Part shown: in pieces, positions 56,187-64,000 of the stretch
How the letters are laid out: each line of letters starts with the position of its first letter
How positions within the stretch are numbered: position 1 is the first letter of the stretch
NCBI GenBank assembly: GCA_022559845.1
Contig: CM040118.1
Span: 230,563,224-230,627,223, forward strand
From: Amorphophallus konjac
Lineage: Eukaryota > Streptophyta > Magnoliopsida > Alismatales > Araceae
Direction: 5' to 3'
Length of the DNA stretch: 64,000 nucleotides
Translations under genes and position numbers: made by a program
Notes under the pieces: model-generated
What the model was told of the DNA's origin: nothing
Seen by the model: the letters and a program-made list of their open reading frames with translations, nothing else
Database searches by the model: none

Positions 56187-57870
56187 TGTTATGACCCTGT
56201 GGTCAATTGAGTCATCTTGTGGTCACTTGGGTCATTCGACATCATCCTGTGGTCATTTGAGTTATTTGATATTCTTGGTTTTGATAATGGCTAAACACTG
56301 TAAGTCATTAATGTTTTACCAATCTTATATGACTAAACTACTTGATATTCTTTCATGACAGATATGCCAAGGAATGGAGTGGAGATGGCAAAAGTGAAAG
56401 CTCAATGATTGCGCCCTCGCACACGGATCGACCTGCGTGGTCAGGTCGCGGGGATCAAGGAGGCAGCGCCGCTTGCGGGGGTTTCTGGGGGCGGAGCCCC
56501 CGGAACAAAATTTTGATTGTAGGAGCGATATAATCAATAGAAATCTTCAGGACAGTCAAGGTTGATGCCACAGATGAGAACGGACTGCTAAAGGACTCAA
56601 GCGACGGAGCTAAAGTGGTTAACGGACCGACCCGGGAAAACCCGGGGTCTGCCCAGCTGGCGGTCGACCGCCAGCATAGGGGCGGTCGACCGCCCCAGCC
56701 AGCAGCTCCCAGTCTGCATGAGTCTGAGTGGCGGTTGACCGCCAGCCTAGTAGCGGTCGACCGAAAATTCCAGGGACCATCCGTCTACAGCGTTTCTCAG
56801 TAGCAGTCAACCGTCAGCTTCCACAGGTCGACCGCCAGCCCCGAGCCTTCAATGTTGACTTTGTTTTCCACTTCGAGAAGAGCCTCTTTCCTTGTATTTG
56901 TTTAACCCCAAACTCACCCAATCCCCCATGGATTGTGGATCTGGTCTGAAGGATGTCCAAGGACTATTCAAAGTTTATAAAACCAACACAAGGAGGGTTA
57001 GAAACCCTACTGCTTCAAGGGGATTCAAGGGAGGCTACAAGGGTGTGTTCAAGGGAGAGGAGTTCGAGTACTGTAGATGTGAACAGTACTACGGGAAGAA
57101 GCTTCTTCATCCTCAAGTGATTCAAGCTTCTTCATCCTCAAGTGATTCAAGCTTCTTCAAGAGGAGATCAAGCCCAAGCCAAGAGAAGATAAAGCTGCAT
57201 CCTTCATCTTCTTCATCAACTCAAGAAGATCAAAAGGAAGATCCAAGCTACATCCATAGTCTTCCACATCAACTAGAAGAGAATCAAGGAAGATCATCTC
57301 TCAAGGAAGAAGACACATTCGAAGCATGAGATTCAAGCTCCTGCAACTCACACAATATCTTTTTACTTCGAGCATATTCTATATCTTGTTTGAGTGATTT
57401 CTATTTCTTTTCTTTTCATTTCATTCAAACGATTGAAACTGAAGATCGTCCCTACCGGTGGTTAGTAGGAAGGCAATCAGAAGTTGTCCAATCTGCGGTG
57501 TTGACGTCCCTACCTGTGGTTAGTAGGAAGGCAATCGGAGGTCTTTCCGATTTGTGGTTCAGTGAGAGGCACTAGTGGAGCCTCACCGGATTTGGTGAGG
57601 GGTGGACGCAGGACTGGGGATTCAGTCCGAACCACCTTAAAATCCTTTGTGTTATGGTTTGATTGTGCGATTGATTTTTTTTTAGATGCATGCTTAGGTT
57701 CCATCTCCATATTGTGAAATCATATTTTTAAGCAAATTGTTTTATACGTCGCTAAGCTAGTTGTATTCCGCTGCAATTATTTTTAACTAGCTATATAGAG
57801 GGTTGCATTGCGAAAAGAGGGGCAGATCTATTCACCCCTCCCCTCAAGATCCGATGTCCACTACTCAACA
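56187..57870 (+). mobile_element. Solo copia LTR, 1684 bp, TSD CAATT
   Basis: Starts TGTTATGACC, ends ACTCAACA and is flanked by perfect CAATT duplications (56182-56186 and 57871-57875). TATAAAA lies at 56976-56982. The R/U5 has GGGGTGGACGCAGG, CCGAACCACCTTAAAATCC and ATTCACCCCTCCCCTC. It includes a cluster of GGTCGACC palindromes and a repeated AAGCTTCTTCATCCTCAAGT block (57100-57155). No coding region, so it is a product of LTR-LTR recombination. Confidence 0.9.
56655..56840. repeat. Cluster of GGCGGTCGACCGCC-type palindromes
   Basis: Five to six copies of GCGGTCGACCGC and weaker forms (GCGGTTGACCGC, AGGTCGACCGCC) spaced 25-55 bp apart in U3 of the solo LTR, upstream of its TATA box. Confidence 0.85.
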
Positions 57871-58059
57871 CAATTTAATTAACCCAAAAATATATTTAAA
57901 AGCCCATTAAGCCTCTTTGGGCCTAATTTGAGTGGGCCATTGGGCTTGGTTATTAATTGGTCTTCCACTTCAATTTAATTAACCCAAAAATATATTTAAA
58001 AGCCGCTTAGTAATGGTTTAAAATTCTTGAAAATTCTTAGAAAATTCCAAGGTGTTACA
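57871..58059 (-). repeat. Gypsy 3' LTR, right piece, with a duplicated segment
   Basis: Contains a second copy of the GGGCCTAATTTGAGTGGGCC...CTTCAATTT segment found at 56132-56186, so the solo LTR entered one copy of a short tandem repeat. The LTR ends on the plus strand in GGTGTTACA at 58059; in element orientation it starts TGTAACACC. A minus-strand purine tract (AAGTGGGGGAGGG) lies at 58060-58072. Confidence 0.8.
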
Positions 58060-58072
58060 CCCTCCCCCACTT

Positions 58073-59522
58073 AAAAAGAATTTGGTCCCCAAATTCATTA
58101 CATGGCTTTTATGGAGAGTATATTTACAATCAAATAATTCTAGGAATCTCTTGCGCATAGCTTCTTCCGTCTCCCATGTTGCGACTTGGTCCGATTCTTT
58201 ATTCCACCAGATTTTTACCATGAGAATAGTTTTGTTTCGTAGCTGACGCACTTCTCGATCAATGATTTTGATTGGCTTTTGTTCATATGTCATATCATTT
58301 TGGATCACCAAGTCGTCGTGACTTATAACATGAAAAGGATCGTAGACATACTTTTTGAGCATAGACACATAAAACACATCATAGACTCAAGCTAATTGAG
58401 GGGGCAAAGTTATCCGATATGCGACTTCACCAATCCTTTCAAGAATTTCAAAAGGGCCGATGAATCTCAGAGTGAGCTTGCCTTTGATGCCAAATCTTCA
58501 AATTCCTCGACCAGAAGAAACTTTAAAGAATACGTGGTCTCGCACATGAAATTCCAGATCCCGCCTTATATTATCAGCATATGACTTTTGTCTATCTTGA
58601 GCCATCTGGAGTCTCTCTCGAATAGGCTTTACCTTCTCGGTAGTATCTCTGATGATTTCTGGGCCTAGAAATTATTTTTCTCTTACTTCATTCTAGCAGA
58701 TAGGTGAGCAACAACTCCTTCCATATAGAGCCTAGAATGGTGCCATTTGTATACTAGCTTGATAGCTATTATTGTAGGTAAATTCCACTAGAGACAAGTG
58801 GTCGTACTAACTTCCACCAAAATCAATTGCACAAGCCCGGAGCATATCTTCTATTACCTAATTTGTTCTCGTAGTCCATCTGTTTGAGGATGGAAAGTAG
58901 TGCTAAAATTGAGTCGGGTCCCTAATGAATGTTGTAGACCCTTCCAGAATTGAGATGTGAATCGAGGGTCTCGATCTGAAATAATGGTGACAGGGACACC
59001 GTGTAGCTTGACAATCTCCTTCATGTATAAAGCTACTAATATATCCACAGACCATCGACTTTTGATTGGTAGAAAATGTACATATTTAGTCAATCGGTCT
59101 ATGATCACACAAATACCATCATGTCCACCTCTTATCTTAGGTACACCCATGATGAAATCCATCCCTATACTTTCCCACTTCCACTCGGGAATTTCCAAGG
59201 GATTTAGCTTTCCAGTTGGTTTTAAATATTCTGCCTTGACTTGTTGACAAGTGAGGCAGCGAGATATAAAGTCTAATATCTCTCTCTTCATATTGGGCCA
59301 CCAAAAATTCCTTTTCAAATCTTGGTACATCTTGGTAGCACTAGGGTGAATAGCATACCTTGATTTATGAGCTTCCTCCATGATCAATTTCTTAGTGTCG
59401 GCATGATCCGGCACACAGATTCGATCTTTAAACAATAGCCTTCCATCGATCAAAATAGAAAATTCCGGCCGTTGATCAATATTGGTTTTAATCTCAATCA
59501 GCATTGGATCATTCTCTTGCAA
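58073..59522 (-). pseudogene. Gypsy integrase and chromo-like C-terminus
   Basis: 59522-58854 has the zinc module (H...H, CLTCQQVK) and core blocks (GMDFIMGVP, IISDRDPRF, TTFHPQTDG). Downstream frames are broken by stops but retain the GPF-like region and the C-terminus (EVRQLRNKTILMVKIWW, WETEEAMR) at about 58110-58380. Confidence 0.9.
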
Positions 59523-59549
59523 TTTGACTAGGTCTTCAATTAATGTGGG

Positions 59550-59967
59550 TTATGACTTGATATTAGTAATCATACCCTTTTCTTCATTTGTATCAACATC
59601 CAGATTCAATTGTGAAAAATCCTCAATAAGATAAGTCATACCTTTCCTGAGGCTTGCTAGAGTTGCCATCGGTCTCCGGCTGAGGGCATCTACTACAGCA
59701 TTGGGTTTACCAGGGTGATATTGGATAGTAAAGTCGAAGTCCTTGAGATACTCCAACCATCTTCCTTGCCTCATATTCAATTCCTCTTGGGTGAAGAGAT
59801 ATTTCATACTTTTATGGTCCGAAAAGATAGTGAACTTTTCCCCATAAAGGTAGTGTCGCCAGATTTTCAAAGCGAAGATAAAAGCAGCTTGCTCCAGATC
59901 ATGTACGGGGTAGTTCTCTTCATGACGCTTCAACTGCCTCGAAGAATAGCAAATCACCTTGCAATCT
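59550..59967 (-). pseudogene. Gypsy RNase H, C-terminal part
   Basis: Contains [21 protein letters not shown], reduced here to the start of the block, then [13 protein letters not shown] and a VVDALSRR end: the RNase H of gypsy pol. The N-terminal piece lies right of the solo LTR (63440 onward). Stop before integrase at about 59550. Confidence 0.88.
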
Positions 59968-60239
59968 TGTTGTGCTCATGCATGTGGTTTTGGTTTTGAT
60001 GATGGTTTTAATGATGGCTTTGATGATTGGTTGTTGATGTGAGTTAATCAAAGGTTCAGTCATCTTGCTGCTCAGTTTAGATTAACATATTTGATGTTCA
60101 GTCTTGTTACATGTTACACTGATGCATAAAGCATTCATTGCTGTGGTTTTGATGATTGATATTGTATTTTGATGATAGCAATGATATAGTGTTTTCATGA
60201 CATTGTGCCTTGATGATTGCATCATGACTGTGACTGGTA

Positions 60240-60720
60240 CAACTGATATATTGTGTATGTTAGACTTATGTTATGTGCATAGTCTATACAGTGCATCGTG
60301 GGGTTTATGCCCTAAGTCTATTCACTGCACATGCATCATTCGTCCAAGTCCATACATTGGACTGTAGTGTGCATTTGGCGAACACATCGCACGTCTAGAC
60401 ATTGCATTGTAGCATGCATTTCCTTAAAGTCTATACATCGGACTGGTTTGCATTGGCTAAGTATATACAACGTCAGCTCATGCCTTGTCTTAGACAAAGT
60501 CTATACAATGGCTTTGGGTCTCCAAGTCTATACAGCCTTTTGCTTCGCCAAAATCTGTACATTGGTCTGCATAGGCTAAGTGTTTACATTGTCAAGTACA
60601 ATCATGCACTGGTCATGTAGTCTGTACAGCGTGAAGTCTATACTTTGGCACTGTAGCTTGCTCGTGCAAGTCTATACCTTGGACTGTTCTTCATGTCTGT
60701 ACATCAGATTGTACATCATC
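60240..60720 (+). repeat. AGTCTATAC-type array in the solo LTR U3
   Basis: About a dozen copies of AAGTCTATACATTGG and variants at irregular 25-50 bp steps. Confidence 0.85.
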
Positions 60721-60769
60721 TTCGTGCTGTTTCTGTACTTGAGTTTTCGTGTTGTTTCCCCTCACTAAC

Positions 60770-61790
60770 ACGAAAAGATCTCGTGTTGTATGAGCATACA
60801 ACACTTCGTGTTGATTTCCATGCGTGACAGGAAAGCTTGTATGAGGTTAGACTTCGTGTCGTTTCCCTTGTCTTCATCTTCGTGTTGTTTTAGTGTTTAC
60901 GTCTTAGTGTTGTTTTCACCGCGTGTCGATTATTGTTTTTCACTTAGTGTTGTTTTCACTTCGTGTCAACTTCACTTCGTGTCGTCTCTTTGTACTTCGT
61001 CTTCGTGTTGTTTTCACCGCGTGTCGATTATTGTTTTTCACTTAGTGTTGTTTTCACTTCGTGTCAACTTCACTTCGTGTCGTCTCTTTGTATTTCGTCT
61101 TCGTGTTGTGTTCAACCCGTGTCGTTCCTGTTACACTTCGTGTCGTTTCTCCGTCTCAGGTCTTCGTGTCGTGTTTTCCACACCGCGTGTCGTTGTCGCT
61201 TTAGTAACCTCACCTCGTGTCGGTTACTGTTGTTTTCATGACTTCGTGTCGTTTTTCCTCTCATGTACTTCGTGTCGGTTACTGTTGTTTTCACTTCGTG
61301 TTGTTTTCATTTCGTGTCAACTTCACCTCGTGTTGTTTTCATTTCGTGTCAACCTCGTCTTGGTGTCGTACTTACTTCGTGTCAGTTACTATTGTTTCTG
61401 TGTCTTCGTGTCGTTTTTGTTCTTCCTAGACCTTGTGTCTTTCTTGTGTTGAAACCACACTTCGTGTTGGTTTCTATTTTGTCTCCATGTATCTCGTGTC
61501 GTTCTTCTTTTTACCTCGTGTTGTTTTATAACTTCACTTCGTGTCGTTCTCGCTTTAACCACACTTCGTGTTGCTTTACGTAGACCTTGTGTCTTACTTT
61601 GTTTGCAAACACTTCGTGTCGGTTTCTGCTGTCACCCCGTGTTGTTCTTCCTAGACCTTGTGTCTTTCGTTTGTTGAAACCATACTTCATGATTGGTTTC
61701 TGTCTTGTCTTCGTATGTACCTCGTGTCGTTTCCTTATTCTGTCTTCGTGTTGTCTCCGTGTTGTTGCTATTTGTTAGCTCGTGTTGTTT
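60770..61790 (+). repeat. CTTCGTGTCGTTTTC array in the solo LTR U3
   Basis: About 1 kb of pyrimidine/G-rich imperfect repeats, CTTCGTGT(C/T)G(T)TTTC every 15-25 bp, with some higher-order duplication: 60917-60983 is almost repeated at 61015-61081. It leaves long apparent frames of no coding value. Confidence 0.92.
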
Positions 61791-62424
61791 CGTTCTAACC
61801 TCGTCCAGGTTTCTTCTAAAACACTGTTCTTCTGATAAGTCTATACAGAGTTGTTCTTTAAACTGATGACTTATCCGATACCCTGTTTTACAGGTGCTTT
61901 GATCGTGAAGCTTAAGGAGGGCACGTGATCCGAGGCTGGAATAAAGTCTGCTGAGAGACTGCCACGTGGTCCGAATTCTTAGGGCTGGAAATGTGGAGGT
62001 CACACGTCGTGGCTGATGCTGCTGCTGCTGCTGCTATATATATGAGCATTCTTCCATAGATGAAGGTGATCGAGTTGGCGAGAAGAAAAGCGTATACAGA
62101 GAGCCACGATCCAGATAGAAGAAGAAAAGAGAAAGAAGAAGAGCAGAAGGAGAAGAAGAGAGGTAGAGAGCTCGAGAAGAGTGTGAAGAGAAGAAGAAGC
62201 AGAGAGTGAGAGGAGAGCAGAAGAAAGAGAAAGAAAGATAGAGAGTGAGCGAGAGAGCTCGTGGAGAAGAAAGAAGATCTTACCTGAAGATTCGTCTACT
62301 GGACCGTGGATCAAATCCAGGCCAGCCAGCTCCTGCGAGAGCCACATTTGTTTTTATCTTCTCAGCCTTGTGTTGCTGGTTTCGTTTTTGTTTTTATCCA
62401 TTTACTGTATTTCCGATCCTCTGT

Positions 62425-63060
62425 AGAGAGGTCGGGGTTCCTCCTGTGGGTTCAGGAGAAGGGAGACTTTGTGTCTTCGGTTTGCAAGTAGCTGGGTGCT
62501 ACTTGTGGTTGGTACCCTCCCGTGTGGAGGAAGAGAGACTTGCGTCTCTGGTTGCCTTTGACAGGGTGTCATCGGTTGTTTCCCTCCGGGTTGGAGGAAG
62601 GGAGATTTATCTCCGGTTGTGCTTCCCTCTGGGGTTCAGAGGAAGAGAGACTTGGGTCTCTAGGTTCCCCTCCGGGTTGGAGGAAGGGAGGCTTGTTCCT
62701 CCGGCTCTGGGCTTGTGAGTAGCAAGTCCGGTGGTTCCCTCCGTGTGTGGAGGAAGAGAGACCGTGTGTCTCTGGTTTCCAAGTGGCTGGTGTCACTTGT
62801 GGGTTCCTCCTGTTTGTTCAGGAGAAGGGAGATTGCTATCTCCGGTTGCAAGTAGCTGGGTGCTACTTGTTGATTCCCTCCGGTTTGGAGGAAGGGAGAC
62901 TTGTCTCCGGTTCTGGGCTTGTGGATTCAAGTCCAGGGGTTCCCTCCAGGTCTGGAGGAAGAGAGACCTTGTGTCTCTGGTTTGCTAGTGACTGGTCTCA
63001 CTAGTGGTTCCCTCCGGTTGGGAGGAAGAGGGGAGGTTGTTCCCCTGGTCAAGCTGTTTG
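62425..63060 (+). repeat. GGTTCCCTCCGGTTTGGAGGAAGGGAG-type array in R/U5
   Basis: About nine units of roughly 55-85 bp combining CCCTCC...GGAGG(A) and AGACTTGTGTCTC stem-like halves, each able to fold. Downstream of the LTR TATA box, so probably transcribed. Confidence 0.85.
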
Positions 63061-63439
63061 GCAGCGTTTGTTGCAGACTGAGTCTGCTGTTTCTAGCGTG
63101 AGCTAGTGGAAGCCACACTCGGTTTGAGTGTGGGGTGGATGTAGGTCTGAAGGACCGAACCACCTAAAAACCCCTTGTGCATTGTGGTTTGATTTGTTCA
63201 TTTGTGCTTCCGCTAGATGAATGCATAGGGGTACTCCATGTGTTTGCTAACTGGTAGAACTGAATAGTTGATTAGCTTTCAGGTTTGGTAAATCTGTCTA
63301 GTTAGCATCATAGTTCTAGTTTGGGCGAAATTTTATATTGAGCGAAAGTCTTGTTAGTATTCTAGTTTTAAATTGGGTGAAAGTTTTTAAAGGGCTATAT
63401 TCATTCACCCCCCCTCTGAATACTGCATCGAACTCAACA

Positions 63440-64000
63440 TATCTTGCATGAGAACGCATCCAAGGCTAATGTCAAATGCATCCGTATAGACTTCAAAATC
63501 ACCACCTTAGACAGGTAGCGCTAGTATAGGGGCAATAGTGAGATGATTTTTAAGAGTTAGTTAAGTTGCTTCACAATCCTTTGACCATATAAAGGGGCTC
63601 TCCTTTCTTGTAAGTCTAGTCAAAGGGACGGTGATCTTTGAGAAATCCTTGATCAATCGCCTATAATAAATAACCAGCCAGACCCAGAAAGCTTCTAACT
63701 TTGGATACGGTCATTGGCCGGCTCCAGTTCTTAACAGCTTCCCCTTTAGAAGGATCAACAGTGATACCTTCTTTTGAAATAATATGGCCAAGAAAAGAGA
63801 CCTCCTTTAGCCAGAACTCGCACTTGTTGAGCTTTGCATAGAGTTGATGCTCTGTTAGGGTTTGCAAAGCTATTCTTAAATGCTCTTCATGTTCCTCCTT
63901 AGTCTTGGAGTATATAAGAATGTCATCAATGAAAATGTCCATAAATATATCGAGATAGGGCCTGAAGACATTATTCATAAGTTGCATAAATGCTACAGGG
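63440..64000 (-). pseudogene. Gypsy reverse transcriptase, 3' part, and RNase H start
   Basis: 63987-63661 carries [14 protein letters not shown] (catalytic IDD), the [17 protein letters not shown] block and [10 protein letters not shown]. Beyond it the frame is broken but the RNase H start continues to the solo LTR. Truncated by the window end. Confidence 0.9.

Larger units (their letters stand above)
59968..63439 (+). mobile_element. Solo copia LTR, 3472 bp, inserted in gypsy RNase H
   Basis: Starts TGTTGTGCTC, ends ACTCAACA; flanks AATCT and TATCT match at four of five bases. On either side the interrupted RNase H frame continues (LGCVLMQD to the right, KVICYSSR to the left), which fixes the insertion site. 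TATATATATG lies at 62035-62044. Three tandem arrays fill U3 and R/U5. It shares the GGGGTGGATGTAGG...CCGAACCACC and TTCACCCC end blocks with the other copia LTRs. Confidence 0.9.
58060..64000 (-). mobile_element. Chromovirus-like Ty3/gypsy element, minus strand, cut by window edge
   Basis: Reads from the right edge: reverse transcriptase, RNase H (split by a 3.5-kb solo LTR), integrase with a chromo-like C-terminus, purine tract, 3' LTR. Many stops, so inactive. The FYVSMLKKY end with TYEQKPIKIIDR-type sequence resembles Del/Tekay chromoviruses; lineage not tested. Confidence 0.88.

Noticed and set aside
60790..61790. Long Ser/Val/Cys-rich frames (up to 220 codons)
   Set aside because: Artefact of the CTTCGTGTCGTTTTC tandem array, open in several frames at once.

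Overview
The window is repeat-dominated nuclear DNA from a flowering plant. The evidence is the element content: Ty1/copia and Ty3/gypsy LTR retrotransposons, a DUF4283-type LINE protein, a hAT-type MITE and plant mobile domain (PMD) genes. I could not identify the species, and no convincing ordinary host gene, tRNA or rRNA was found. Element families were assigned from motifs recognised by eye; no database search was possible.

Layout. 1-3379: GC-rich LTR-like debris with a ~390-bp inverted repeat. 3380-5350: mostly unassigned sequence. 5359-5849: hAT-type MITE with an 8-bp target duplication, next to a CA/GA microsatellite. 6121-8211: a LINE-derived unit that keeps only ORF1. 8944-14730: a full-length copia element with 875-bp LTRs and a perfect CCTGG target duplication, coding region broken. 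15434-48206: a giant Tat-type gypsy element (32.8 kb, about 25.3 kb without its nested insert), gag-pol on the minus strand. Nested in it at 34386-41889 is a non-autonomous chromovirus-like element with 2523-bp LTRs. 48207-64000: a nest of copia and gypsy pieces, including a copia LTR fragment, a minus-strand SIRE/Maximus-like copia truncated in its reverse transcriptase, two plus-strand solo LTRs (1684 and 3472 bp) with target duplications, and a minus-strand chromovirus-like gypsy that runs off the window.

The most notable content is a four-gene cassette at 18782-28687, between the Tat integrase and its 3' LTR and on the opposite strand to gag-pol. It holds three PMD genes and one PMD-less paralogue. 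Their exons are multiples of three joined by phase-0 GT-AG introns. One gene has an in-frame TAG, one has a frameshift in exon 1, and two read open. Three of the genes have a TATA-like box 87-101 bp before the ATG. Because the genes run antisense to the genomic RNA, their introns would not be spliced from the RNA that is reverse transcribed, so they can survive transposition. A ~30-bp GC-rich palindrome recurs in the LTR U3 regions, upstream of cassette gene B and inside its first intron, which ties the cassette to the element.

Inferred order of events: the Tat element received the nested chromovirus; the eastern gypsy and copia elements were hit by later solo-LTR insertions. Neither the Tat element nor its nested element shows a target duplication, so recombination or rearrangement between copies is likely.
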